The position numbers were made by a program, and so were the translations under genes. A stretch of 64,000 nucleotides of DNA from positions 2,711,001 through 2,775,000 of the forward strand of contig NZ_MDGP01000001.1 in NCBI RefSeq assembly GCF_001747095.1, written 5' to 3'. This DNA is from Roseivirga sp. 4D4 (GTDB taxonomy: Bacteria; Bacteroidota; Bacteroidia; Cytophagales; Cyclobacteriaceae). The notes beneath the pieces were generated by a model, which searched no databases, was not told the DNA's origin, and worked only from the letters and a program-made list of their open reading frames with translations. Below, piece by piece: positions 9,440-18,168 of the stretch; the first letter of the stretch is position 1; the number at the start of each line of letters is the position of its first letter.

Positions 9440-10656
9440 TGGCCAACGAAGTTCAGTACATATTTGACAATCAGAATCTGCAGCAGTCAGAACCTCAAAA
9501 ATTCAAGTCTGAAGACTTGAAGAGTGAGGAAATGATCGTCAATATTGGCCCTCAGCACCCCTCTACTCATGGTGTACTCAGACTAGAAGTTATCACTTCA
9601 GGAGAAGAAATTGTAGATGTCGTGCCTCACTTGGGCTACCTGCACCGCTGCTTCGAAAAGCATGCTGAAAGCCTCCCCTATAATCAGACGCTACCATTCG
9701 TAGATAGAATGGACTATCTGGCCGCCATGAATTCTGAACACGCCTTTGTCATGGGGGTAGAGCGGATGCTAGGCATCGAAAACACGATTGACAAGCGGAT
9801 CGAATATATCAGAGTGCTCGTTGCCGAACTGAACCGACTGGCATCTCACTTTATTGCGCTGGGCACCTATGCCATGGATATTGGTGCGATAACGCCATTT
9901 CCATGGATGCTTCGAGATAGAGAACACATTCTCCGATTGTTAGAATGGGCATCAGGCGCCAGAATGCTGTACAATTACATTTGGGTGGGTGGTCTCTTTT
10001 ATGATCTGCCTGTAGGTTTTGAAGAAAGATGCCTAGAGTTTTGTCAATACATTAAACCCAAACTCAAAGAGTTCGATGAGGTAGTACTTCAAAACAAGAT
10101 CTTTGTTGATCGGACCGCCAATGTAGGCATACTCCCTGCCGACCTCGCCATCAATTATGGCATTACGGGACCAATGCTCAGAGGCTCAGGCCTCAAATTT
10201 GATCTGAGAAAAGTGGATGCCTATTCTGTTTATCCAGAGATCGACTTTGAGGTTCCGGTAGGCAAGGGTGAGATGGGAACACTCGGTGATTGCTGGGATC
10301 GTACTTCTGTACGGATGTTGGAATGTTATGAGTCAGTGAAGATCATAGAGCAATGCCTGACCAAACTTACAGGCGACCACAAAAGAACTCGTGACTTCGA
10401 TCCAAGGGCCACCGTCCCAAAAAAGATTCGCCCAAAAGCACAAGATTTTTACGTTCGAGCAGAAAACCCAAAAGGAGAAACCGGCTTCTTCTTCAGAGCA
10501 GATGGACGATCAGATATCCCTTTCCGTTGCAAGGCACGTGGAGCTAGTTTCGTGAACCTTTCTATTTTGGGTGAACTTTCCAAAGGAGGTCTAATTGCCG
10601 ATATGGTAGCTGTTCTCGGCTCAATAGATATTGTGCTTGGGGAAGTAGATCGCTAA
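9439..10656 (+). CDS. nuoD: NADH-quinone oxidoreductase subunit D
   Basis: 49-kDa subunit that forms the quinone pocket with NuoB. 405 residues from a GTG start that overlaps the nuoC stop. The motifs NIGPQHPSTHGVLRLEVITS, HRCFEKHAESLPYNQ and, at the C-terminus, GSIDIVLGEVDR are intact. In the standard order nuoEFG would follow; here the next gene is on the opposite strand and overlaps the 3' end by four bases, so the operon stops at nuoD. Confidence 0.97.
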   Translation: MANEVQYIFDNQNLQQSEPQKFKSEDLKSEEMIVNIGPQHPSTHGVLRLEVITSGEEIVDVVPHLGYLHRCFEKHAESLPYNQTLPFVDRMDYLAAMNSEHAFVMGVERMLGIENTIDKRIEYIRVLVAELNRLASHFIALGTYAMDIGAITPFPWMLRDREHILRLLEWASGARMLYNYIWVGGLFYDLPVGFEERCLEFCQYIKPKLKEFDEVVLQNKIFVDRTANVGILPADLAINYGITGPMLRGSGLKFDLRKVDAYSVYPEIDFEVPVGKGEMGTLGDCWDRTSVRMLECYESVKIIEQCLTKLTGDHKRTRDFDPRATVPKKIRPKAQDFYVRAENPKGETGFFFRADGRSDIPFRCKARGASFVNLSILGELSKGGLIADMVAVLGSIDIVLGEVDR

Positions 10657-11390
10657 AGCAGTTCCTGCAAATTAGTCTCTCTTACGAAAGCACGTTTTCC
10701 CCTCCATTTGATCTCGTACCAAATGTCAGTCTTGTCGATGATTTCGACTTTGTGCCCCTGACCTACTACTTCGATCAACTCAGCGGCAGCCGAAGGTCCA
10801 GACATGACATAAGAATTAGTGGAAGTAACGATCCCCTTTTGTGGTTGCCCGCTAAAATTGACAAAGAACACTGCCAAGCCCAAAATGAGGACAAAACCAA
10901 CAGCCAGTCCAGGAGATTTTTCATTGTGCTTCTTGATCTTCCTAAAAATCATAGATAAGATCAACAGACTCAGGGCGAGTAAAACAGCAATGATAATCAG
11001 TTTATAATCTTGAATGGTTTTGACAAACCGTTGAAAGTCATTAGAATCATATCCTTCCAACCCATTGACCTGAGCCAGATCACTCATTTTCTTCAAGACA
11101 GTCTTGTCTGAAGTCACTTTATAATAGTCATGCAGATAGACTAAGGCGTTACTCAAGTTTCCCATCGCCTCTTGGCTATACGCCATCTTCAAAAGCATGG
11201 CAGGCGTAGCACGCTGAGTATCAGTATATATACTCTCATATATCTCCAATGACTGCGTAAACATTCGTTCATTAAAGAGCGAATCCGCCTTAGATAATTT
11301 TTCCGTAATAGACTGACTATAAGATACTTGAAGAGAAAAAATGATCCCCAAAACAAATAGTAGAATAAATTTAGAACCTCTCTTTTGCAT
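10653..11390 (-). CDS. TPR and SH3-like domain membrane protein (BatE-like architecture)
   Basis: 245 residues: signal peptide (ending about VSYSQS, residue 27), a TPR region (about 28-110), two membrane helices (about 131-150 and 160-180) and a bacterial SH3-like domain at the C-terminus (about 185-245, ending KRAFVRETNLQELL). The order TPR, membrane, SH3 resembles BatE proteins of the aerotolerance gene clusters, but no batA-D genes are near, so the name is not assigned. Convergent with nuoD and overlapping it by four bases. Its start overlaps the promoter of tRNA-Lys on the other strand. Confidence 0.75.
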   Translation of the reverse strand: MQKRGSKFILLFVLGIIFSLQVSYSQSITEKLSKADSLFNERMFTQSLEIYESIYTDTQRATPAMLLKMAYSQEAMGNLSNALVYLHDYYKVTSDKTVLKKMSDLAQVNGLEGYDSNDFQRFVKTIQDYKLIIIAVLLALSLLILSMIFRKIKKHNEKSPGLAVGFVLILGLAVFFVNFSGQPQKGIVTSTNSYVMSGPSAAAELIEVVGQGHKVEIIDKTDIWYEIKWRGKRAFVRETNLQELL

Positions 11391-11414
11391 TTTATATTGA
11401 ACCTCTTACCTTTG
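11384..11414 (+). promoter_or_regulatory. tRNA-Lys promoter, full Bacteroidota consensus
   Basis: TTTG (11384-11387), exactly 19 bases, then TACCTTTG (11407-11414). Both elements are perfect. The tRNA begins 48 bases downstream. The -33 element overlaps the ATG of the divergent TPR/SH3 gene. Confidence 0.8.
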
Positions 11415-11462
11415 CAGTCCGAATTAAGAAAAACGCTCTTAATTCACCAAATAAAACTTCAT

Positions 11463-11535
11463 GATCTGGTAGCTCAGTTGGTAGAGCATCTCCCTTTTAA
11501 GGAGAGGGTCCTGGGTTCGAGCCCCAGCCAGATCA
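11463..11535 (+). tRNA. tRNA-Lys (anticodon TTT)
   Basis: 73 bases fold as a full cloverleaf: acceptor GATCTGG with CCAGATC, D-arm GCTC/GAGC, anticodon stem TCTCC/GGAGA with loop CTTTTAA (anticodon TTT), T-arm CTGGG/CCCAG with TTCGAGC loop, discriminator A. The 3' CCA is not encoded. It lies between the two halves of the complex I genes and has its own promoter and terminator. Confidence 0.97.
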
Positions 11536-11540
11536 CAACC

Positions 11541-11569
11541 AAAAGCCTCAGAAAACTGGGGCTTTTTTT
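11541..11569 (+). terminator. Rho-independent terminator after tRNA-Lys
   Basis: AAAAGCCTCAG (11541-11551), loop AAAA, CTGGGGCTTTT (11556-11566) with one G-T pair, then more T. Strong 11-bp stem. Confidence 0.9.
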
Positions 11570-11659
11570 ATTGGCTCACGAATATAGAAAGTTCGGGCTC
11601 TATCCCCTTTACCTTTTACATCATTTAACAACTTAGCCAGTGTTTAGAAGGCTTTGATA

Positions 11660-11682
11660 TTCACATCACATGAATATGTGAA
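11660..11682. promoter_or_regulatory. Inverted repeat ahead of the NHL/TPR gene
   Basis: TTCACAT (11660-11666) and ATGTGAA (11676-11682) form a 7-bp inverted repeat; a second nested one, CACAT (11667-11671) with ATGTG (11676-11680), overlaps it. Possible regulator site; no regulator is identified. Confidence 0.35.
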
Positions 11683-11730
11683 ATACGACAGATCCGCTAC
11701 TAAATCGCAACTTGGTCAGTATTGTTGCCC

Positions 11731-11752
11731 GTTGACTTAGGTTCAAGTCAAC
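11731..11752 (+). promoter_or_regulatory. Hairpin directly before the NHL/TPR start codon
   Basis: GTTGACTT (11731-11738), loop AGGTTC, AAGTCAAC (11745-11752): a perfect 8-bp stem ending four bases before the ATG at 11757. It could limit ribosome access or be a DNA operator. Confidence 0.4.
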
Positions 11753-11756
11753 CATT

Positions 11757-12977
11757 ATGAAAAACTTACGAACCTTCCTTCTCTCCTCTATACTTTTATT
11801 CTCCCTTAACGGAGTGGTCCTAAGTCAAGAAACTATTCCGGATGTGAATGTAGTATCACTAACCGACACCCTAAACGGTGCAGTAGGAGAAATCGAAAGA
11901 GATGTCATTGGCAACCTCTTTGTCGCTGACTTTGGTGAGAAAGTCTGGAAAATATCTCCATGGGGTGATGTCTCAGTTTTTAGCAATCAAATGTATGGCT
12001 CATCGGGTAACACGCTTGACCCACAAGGCAACCTCTTCCAAGCGCAGTTTTATGGAAATACCATCACCAAAATCAATCGCTATACCAGAGAAGTTTCGGA
12101 GGTAGCCCATGAAGGTCTCTTCGGGCCTGTTGGCTTAACTTTTAAAAACAAAGACCTCTATATCTGTAACTGCGCTAACAACACTATCGCCAAGATGGGC
12201 CCTGACCAAAAGGTAGTTGAGTTTGCTAAGAGCCCACTTTTAAATTGTCCCAACGGTATCACTGTAGGTTTTGATGGCAACCTTTATGTTGTCAATTTTA
12301 GTAATCCAAACATCGTAAAGATCAATCCCGAAGGAGAAGCCACACTCTTCGCCAAATTACCTGCCAGTACAGGTGGACATATCATTCAGCACAGGGGCAA
12401 TTTCTATATTACCAGCTTTGCCGATCACAAAATATTCAAGGTATCAGCAGATGCCAAGGTCACACACTTTGCAGGAACAGGCGAGACTGGAGTTAAGAAT
12501 GGTGAGGCACTTCAATCCCAATTCATAAACCCAAATGGCATCGCGGCCGGAACAGGAAAGCTGTTTGTAAACGATAAAATTCCAGGATCTAATGGAAGAC
12601 AACAGACGGTGGTTAGGCAGATAAACTTCACAGAATACTATGACCTGATTAAAAGGGTATCAGCCAGTGGAGACCTCAAAGCAGTCAAAGAAACACACGA
12701 GGCCTATAAAAATCACCGAGCCTACAAAAATGATCATACGGAAGGAACATTGAATCGTATTGGTTATGAACTCTTAAACTCAAGACAAATGGACACGGCC
12801 ATTGGCGTCTTTCTGATCAATACAGAAGCCTACCCCAATTCATTCAATACCTGGGACAGTCTGGCCGAGGCCTACCTGCTAAAAGGCGATAAGAAGAAGG
12901 CCAAGGCCAATTATCAGAAGTCTCTGAAATTGAACCCTAACAATGCTAACGCTAAAGAAAAACTCAAGTCCCTCTAA
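11757..12977 (+). CDS. Secreted NHL/SMP-30-like beta-propeller protein with C-terminal TPR
   Basis: 406 residues: signal peptide (MKNLRTFLLSSILLFSLNGV, cleavage near LSQ), then NHL-type propeller repeats (about 30-280; for example VGEIERDVIGNLFVADFG and PNGITVGFDGNLYVVNFS), then a helical linker and one or two TPRs at the C-terminus (DSLAEAYLLKGDKKKAKANY). Propellers of this type bind proteins or sugars or act as lactonases; the catalytic metal ligands of SMP-30 enzymes are not evident. Likely periplasmic. Alone on its transcript, with palindromes in its leader. Confidence 0.8.
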   Translation: MKNLRTFLLSSILLFSLNGVVLSQETIPDVNVVSLTDTLNGAVGEIERDVIGNLFVADFGEKVWKISPWGDVSVFSNQMYGSSGNTLDPQGNLFQAQFYGNTITKINRYTREVSEVAHEGLFGPVGLTFKNKDLYICNCANNTIAKMGPDQKVVEFAKSPLLNCPNGITVGFDGNLYVVNFSNPNIVKINPEGEATLFAKLPASTGGHIIQHRGNFYITSFADHKIFKVSADAKVTHFAGTGETGVKNGEALQSQFINPNGIAAGTGKLFVNDKIPGSNGRQQTVVRQINFTEYYDLIKRVSASGDLKAVKETHEAYKNHRAYKNDHTEGTLNRIGYELLNSRQMDTAIGVFLINTEAYPNSFNTWDSLAEAYLLKGDKKKAKANYQKSLKLNPNNANAKEKLKSL

Positions 12978-13040
12978 TCACTAAAGCACACTCCTTCTAT
13001 CAAACAGGCACTGATTGTTAAAATTTAACCACCATTTGCT

Positions 13041-13097
13041 CTACAATTAGGAAATTAATAAAATGAACTCTACATTTAGGAAACTAATTAATTACCT
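13041..13097 (+). promoter_or_regulatory. Repeated site ahead of the first padR gene (candidate PadR operator)
   Basis: Two near-identical 19-base direct repeats, CTACAATTAGGAAATTAAT (13041-13059) and CTACATTTAGGAAACTAAT (13070-13088), start 29 bases apart. The second overlaps an imperfect 20-base palindrome, AGGAAACTAATTAATTACCT (13078-13097), which ends six bases before the ATG. PadR proteins usually bind AT-rich palindromes in their own promoter. Confidence 0.5.
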
Positions 13098-13102
13098 GAA
13101 TT

Positions 13103-13435
13103 ATGAAAGGAACTTATTTGGGAGAGTTCGAAGAGATAGTTCTGCTCACAATTGGAGTGCTTCAAGAAGAGGCATATGGCGTGGCCATTAAACTCGAAAT
13201 TGAGCAGCGAACCAACCGAACGCCTAGTATTGGCGCCTTGCACTCAGCACTAAGTCGGCTTGAGGATAAAGGCTTCATCAAATCTCGCGAAGGTGGTGCT
13301 ACTAAGTCTAGAGGTGGCAGAAGAAAAAGGTTTTACACCATTACCTCTGCTGGGGAAAGCACACTCATCAAGGCCAACGAGCTTAGAAATGAGCTCTTCA
13401 AATTGATACCCAACTTTCAAGGTCTCAATTCATGA
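13103..13435 (+). CDS. PadR family transcriptional regulator
   Basis: 110 residues with the PadR winged helix: LGEFEEIVLLTIGVLQEEAY, GALHSALSRLEDKGFI, and the wing with the basic GGRRKRFYTIT. It is the short PadR type without the long C-terminal dimer domain. Its stop overlaps the ATG of the permease gene by four bases, so the pair is one unit and the regulator probably controls the permease and itself. Confidence 0.93.
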   Translation: MKGTYLGEFEEIVLLTIGVLQEEAYGVAIKLEIEQRTNRTPSIGALHSALSRLEDKGFIKSREGGATKSRGGRRKRFYTITSAGESTLIKANELRNELFKLIPNFQGLNS

Positions 13436-16074
13436 GTAGGAACTGGTCAAATCCTCCTCAGTGGCCACAGCGCTTATTAAAATGGCTCTGTTCAGAAGAT
13501 CACTTCGAGATACTTCAGGGTGATCTCTTTGAGCTATACGAGTACAGGTTATTAAAAAAAGGGAAGGCAAAAGCTAAGCTGCATTTCATCAAAGACAGCT
13601 TTGATATGATCAGGCCTTTTGCGCTCAAAAGGAAAAAGAAACGAAAACTCAATCAAACCGCTATGCTTAAAAATTACTTCAAAATCTCATTCAGGAATAT
13701 GCTTCGGCATAAGGTCTATGCCTCTATTAACATTGCCGGACTTTCCGTTGGCATTACTTGCTTCCTACTGATTTTTCTCTACCTCCAGAATGAATTAAGT
13801 TATGATCGCTATCATGAAGATGCAGAAGATGTTTATCGGGTTGTGATACCAAATTATGATGCAGATGGGGAAACCAGTGCCGTATTTGATTATGGATCAC
13901 TCAGAACAGCTGAGATGCTTAAAAATGACTTCTCTCAAATTGAGTCAGTGGTCAGGTTCAACCCCTTCAATTTTCCTGTAGTCGAATATGACAACAAACG
14001 TTTCGAGGAGGCTTTTTTCAATTTAGTCGAGCCCAGCATCTTTGATGTTTTCACTTTCAAATGGATAGAGGGCCAAGCTCAGGGTGCCTTAACAGATCCC
14101 TTCACACTAGTGATCACCGAATCGACTGCAAAAAAATACTTCGGTGAAGATACGGCCCTTGGTAAAACATTAAAGGTCGTAGATGGCGGTAGCTTTCTCT
14201 TTAAGATAACCGGTGTAGTTGAAGACTTCCCTGAAGAGTCTCACATGGATTACAATTTTTTAGGTTCATGGGCAACTTTTGAATCCATGGTTGACCTGAG
14301 TCAAAGAACACAGTACTATGGCAACTATAACTTTCCAACCTACATAAAGCTAAACCCGGGCACCAAAATCAAAGACCTGTCTGCACAAATTCCAGCAATG
14401 ATTGACAAGTACATTGAAAACATTCAAGGTGACCCAGCTAGCACTAGGATTGGTCTGGTATTCCAAAAAATAACCGATATCCATTTGTATGGAACTCCAG
14501 GTACCGCTGGGACCAAGCGAGTATTCTATTTATACCTATTCTCAGCAGTCGGACTCTTGGTTTTACTAATTGGCTGTATTAACTATATGAATTTGGCCAC
14601 GGCTAAGTATGCCAATCGGTTGAAAGAGATTGGGGTTAGAAAAGTGATGGGCGCAGGCTCAACAAGTATATCCCAACAGTTCTTGGTCGAATCTGTTAGC
14701 TACACACTCATTTCATTAATCCTAAGCATTGGATTGGCACTTCTAGTACTCCCTTCTCTAAATAGATTCACGGAGAAGTCCTTGTCCATGAATTTTGCTT
14801 CTAACTTCAGCTTGTATCTTTTCTTATTGGGTGTAGCAATCTTCGTGGGACTAATAGCCGGGAGTTACCCTGCCTTGTTTATGTCGCGTTTTAAAACTGT
14901 GAGTGCCTTGAAAAGTGGCAAGCTCAACATCAAAAAACGTTCGTTATTCCGGACTAGCATGGTGGTTTTTCAATTTACCATCACTATTAGCCTTGTCATG
15001 GGAGTAATTGTGGTAGACCGTCAACTCAGCTTTATCCGAAACCAGGATCCTGGCTTTGATCGAGAATTAGTCGTAACCTTCTCCGCCAATGGAGAAATGA
15101 ATGAACAGACCGAAGTTTTCAAAAGCAAACTGGCCACCAATCCAAATATTCTGGAAACCACATTCTCAACACGTGTTCCAACTGGCAGACTAGCTGATTC
15201 AATGGATGCGTCATTTTTAGATGATGATACATCCTCCGATGTCGATTTTCGTCTACCTTTTATCAGAGCAGACCATGATTTTCTTAATTTATATAACATC
15301 TCCATAGTAGCCGGAGGTAATCTTCAGAGCATGGTACCATCGGACAGTAATCAGGTATTCATTATCAATGAAACTGCTGTCAAACAACTCGGTTGGGCTT
15401 CTCCTGAAGAAGCAATTGACAAAAGGCTTCAATATGGCTCGTTAAGAGGTTTTGTAAAAGGCGTTGTGGAAGATTTCCATTTTGAATCATTTCATTCCCC
15501 TATACAACCTATAATATTTTTCAATACGTCCAGAAATAAGAGAATCGCTTCAGTGAAGATTGCGGGAAATAATATACCTGAAACCATGAGCTTTTTGGAA
15601 GAAAACTTTAAAACCTACAATCCAGATAGAAATTTTGATGGCAGTTTTTTAGATGATGATTTCAACAGACAATATCAAGCAGAAGATCAGTTGAGCGAAA
15701 TCTCCAAAGCCTTCTCCCTGCTTGCCATCTTTATCGCCTGTATAGGTCTTCTCGGATTGGTGAGTTTTACACTTGAGCAAAAGGCGAAGGAGATTAGCGT
15801 GAGAAAAGTTCTTGGTGCCTCTGTCAGCGGAATTTTACTCATGGTAAATCGTAGTTATGCCCTAATCATCTTTGTTGCCTTTTGTATCTCGGTGCCTATT
15901 TCCATTTATGCCTTACAACATTGGCTCGGTTCATTTGCCTATCACATTGAAATCGGTATTGGTATTATCAGCGCTGCCGGATTCATTACCATAACATTGG
16001 CAATTATTACTATCTGCTCTCAGGCCTTAAGGTTCGCAACAGCCAACCCAATTAAGTGGTTGAGAAATGAATAG
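13432..16074 (+). CDS. Duplicated FtsX/MacB-type permease with N-terminal prefix domain (orphan ABC permease)
   Basis: 880 residues. The N-terminus (1-75) is a soluble prefix domain with an ExxxGDLxE core (FEILQGDLFELYE) and a K/R-rich end. Then come two MacB-like halves: helix (about 95-115), periplasmic domain, three helices with EIGVRKVMGAG near residue 400; then a second helix (about 500), periplasmic domain and three helices with EISVRKVLGAS near residue 790. No ATPase gene is beside it. The PadR link and duplicated layout resemble the orphan permeases (ADOP) described in Acidobacteria. Substrate unknown. Confidence 0.88.
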   Translation: MSRNWSNPPQWPQRLLKWLCSEDHFEILQGDLFELYEYRLLKKGKAKAKLHFIKDSFDMIRPFALKRKKKRKLNQTAMLKNYFKISFRNMLRHKVYASINIAGLSVGITCFLLIFLYLQNELSYDRYHEDAEDVYRVVIPNYDADGETSAVFDYGSLRTAEMLKNDFSQIESVVRFNPFNFPVVEYDNKRFEEAFFNLVEPSIFDVFTFKWIEGQAQGALTDPFTLVITESTAKKYFGEDTALGKTLKVVDGGSFLFKITGVVEDFPEESHMDYNFLGSWATFESMVDLSQRTQYYGNYNFPTYIKLNPGTKIKDLSAQIPAMIDKYIENIQGDPASTRIGLVFQKITDIHLYGTPGTAGTKRVFYLYLFSAVGLLVLLIGCINYMNLATAKYANRLKEIGVRKVMGAGSTSISQQFLVESVSYTLISLILSIGLALLVLPSLNRFTEKSLSMNFASNFSLYLFLLGVAIFVGLIAGSYPALFMSRFKTVSALKSGKLNIKKRSLFRTSMVVFQFTITISLVMGVIVVDRQLSFIRNQDPGFDRELVVTFSANGEMNEQTEVFKSKLATNPNILETTFSTRVPTGRLADSMDASFLDDDTSSDVDFRLPFIRADHDFLNLYNISIVAGGNLQSMVPSDSNQVFIINETAVKQLGWASPEEAIDKRLQYGSLRGFVKGVVEDFHFESFHSPIQPIIFFNTSRNKRIASVKIAGNNIPETMSFLEENFKTYNPDRNFDGSFLDDDFNRQYQAEDQLSEISKAFSLLAIFIACIGLLGLVSFTLEQKAKEISVRKVLGASVSGILLMVNRSYALIIFVAFCISVPISIYALQHWLGSFAYHIEIGIGIISAAGFITITLAIITICSQALRFATANPIKWLRNE

Positions 16075-16133
16075 CTCAATATTTTGGGCATCCTGCGTTA
16101 GGTATTTGATGAGTTTCAAATACCTTCGCAACA

Positions 16134-16940
16134 ATGAATAAGCAGCATCCCATAGGGATTTTTGATAGCGGTATGGGTGGTCTTACGGTTGCCCATGCTG
16201 TTAGTCATTTGCTTCCGGAAGAACAGCTTATCTATTTTGGAGACTCCGCGCATCTACCCTATGGCGATAAGTCAGCAGCCACCATACAGGCCTACTCTAT
16301 AAAAATCTGTGATGTGCTATTACAAAAGGGATGTAAGGTCATTCTGATTGCCTGTAATTCCGCATCTGCTGCTGCCTATGAACTGATAAAGGCTTATGTG
16401 GGGAGCAAAGCCCTGGTAATTAATGTGATCGATCCGGTGGTCGAATATTTGGTATCAAACTTCAGCAAGAAAAAAATAGGTTTGATTGGCACAAAGCAAA
16501 CCGTTGGGTCGGGGGTCTACGAATACCAGGTAAAGTTAAAGGACAGTTCTATTCAAATTGGATCGCTGGCCACCCCACTCTTAGTACCAATGATTGAAGA
16601 AGGCTTTCATCGCAATGAGATTTCAGAAGCCATCATTGAAGAATATCTCAGTAGTGAGACTTTAGAGGCTATCGAAGCACTCATCTTGGGTTGTACGCAT
16701 TACCCATTAATCAAACAAAAGGTCACTAAGTACTATGCTGAAAATGTTGAGGTGATCGATTCTTCTGAAATTGTTGCGGCTACCTTAAAAAAGGTCTTGG
16801 GTGAAAATGATCTTCTGATCAAGAAAAGATCCAAACCGAATGAATTTTTAGTATCGGATATCACGCCTTCTTTCGAAGCAGCCACAGGGCTTTTTTTCGG
16901 TACTAAAGTGCCTTTGACCCTGCATAAACTCTGGGAGTGA
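16134..16940 (+). CDS. murI: Glutamate racemase
   Basis: Makes D-glutamate for peptidoglycan. 268 residues with both catalytic cysteines in place (ILIACNSASAAAYEL and LILGCTHYPLIKQK), plus the N-terminal GIFDSGMGGLTVAHAV and YFGDSAHLPYGDKS. A variant -7 element, TACCTTCG, ends only five bases before the ATG, so the mRNA may have almost no leader. It sits just upstream of nuoH on the same strand, with 94 bases between. Confidence 0.96.
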   Translation: MNKQHPIGIFDSGMGGLTVAHAVSHLLPEEQLIYFGDSAHLPYGDKSAATIQAYSIKICDVLLQKGCKVILIACNSASAAAYELIKAYVGSKALVINVIDPVVEYLVSNFSKKKIGLIGTKQTVGSGVYEYQVKLKDSSIQIGSLATPLLVPMIEEGFHRNEISEAIIEEYLSSETLEAIEALILGCTHYPLIKQKVTKYYAENVEVIDSSEIVAATLKKVLGENDLLIKKRSKPNEFLVSDITPSFEAATGLFFGTKVPLTLHKLWE

Positions 16941-17034
16941 TCACCTTTCAGGTTAGTTGAACTTTTCGAAAACTTACTTGTTATTTAATAGTCTACTAAA
17001 TCACTAGGATACTAGCTGTTTCTTTGGTAGAAAA

Positions 17035-18168
17035 GTGTTTTCTTTGTACCAAACAAGGGCTAATCAAAGCGTGTACGCATTTCTCTTTTTCCTTTCTTTT
17101 TTCTTAGTCTACATGGTCTTTGTAGTATATGCCGAAAGGAAAATTTCTGCCTTTATCCAAGACCGTTATGGGCCGATGGAAGTTGGCTACTACGGCATTC
17201 TGCAGACGGTCGCTGATCTACTCAAACTGGTACAAAAAGAGGACATCGTTCCACTCGCTGCGGACAAGAAATTATTCAAGCCAGGCCCAATCGTCATATT
17301 TACAGCCGTTTTCGCTGGCTTTGCCGTTTTGCCATTAACTTCTGACTTTGGTGGTTCAGCCGCTGATGTCGGCATTTTTTATCTGCTAGCCATAGTCTCA
17401 CTGGATGTCATTGGTATTCTGATGGCCGGTTGGGGTTCTAACAGCAAGTATGCCCTCTTCGGTGCCATGCGCTCCGTAGCCCAAATTATATCTTACGAAA
17501 TCCCTTTGGGGCTTACCGTAGTCTGCGTGGTTATGGTATCTCAAACCCTCAACCTACAGGAAATTGTCTTCCAACAAGGCATCTGGTGGAATACGATAGA
17601 CAAGGAAGCGCAAAACTTCTTATTCGGTATTAAGGCACTAGGAATTAATACGACAGAGATTGGTGGTATTCTTACCTGGAATATTTTCAGAGCACCCATC
17701 TTCCTATTCGGATTTATCATATTCTTCATTGCTTCATTGGCTGAAAGTAATCGCGGACCTTTTGATATCCCAGAAGCCGAGTCTGAATTAGTCGGTGGGT
17801 TTCATACAGAGTATTCAGGCCTCAGATGGGGATTGGTAATGATGGGTGAATATGGCATGATGCTTTTAGTTTCATTCTTAGCTGTTATTCTTTTCTTAGG
17901 CGGTTGGAATACTCCCCTACCAAACATTGGATCAGTGACTCTGGCAGAATGGACCAGCGGAACCCCGGGCACCATTGCAGGTCATATTTGGGGTGCCTTC
18001 TGGATGCTCGCCAAAACCTTCTTACTTGTTGGTCTGCAAATGTGGATCAGATGGACATATCCAAGGTTGAGAATTGATCAATTGATGAACTTAAGCTGGA
18101 AGTACTTGACGCCAGCTGCAATACTACTGGTCTTACTAAGTGGCATTTGGAGGTTGCTTATGATATGA
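17035..18168 (+). CDS. nuoH: NADH-quinone oxidoreductase subunit H
   Basis: Membrane subunit bridging quinone site and proton-pumping arm. 377 residues with about eight to nine helices; VYAERKISAFIQDRYGPMEV, the acidic loop SLAESNRGPFDIPEAESELV and FHTEYSGLRWGLVMMGEYG are canonical. Starts at GTG 17035; no better ATG precedes the first helix. It opens the second nuo block (nuoHIJKLMN). Ends in ATGATATGA, where the nuoI ATG overlaps the stop. Confidence 0.96.
   Translation: MFSLYQTRANQSVYAFLFFLSFFLVYMVFVVYAERKISAFIQDRYGPMEVGYYGILQTVADLLKLVQKEDIVPLAADKKLFKPGPIVIFTAVFAGFAVLPLTSDFGGSAADVGIFYLLAIVSLDVIGILMAGWGSNSKYALFGAMRSVAQIISYEIPLGLTVVCVVMVSQTLNLQEIVFQQGIWWNTIDKEAQNFLFGIKALGINTTEIGGILTWNIFRAPIFLFGFIIFFIASLAESNRGPFDIPEAESELVGGFHTEYSGLRWGLVMMGEYGMMLLVSFLAVILFLGGWNTPLPNIGSVTLAEWTSGTPGTIAGHIWGAFWMLAKTFLLVGLQMWIRWTYPRLRIDQLMNLSWKYLTPAAILLVLLSGIWRLLMI

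Noticed and set aside
11385..11636. Plus-strand open frame across the tRNA-Lys gene
   Set aside because: It is read through the tRNA and its terminator; the RNA gene explains the sequence.
10657..17034. A mobile genetic element carrying the nuoD-nuoH insert
   Set aside because: No integrase, transposase, terminal repeat or duplicated tRNA end seen; kept as an observation only.
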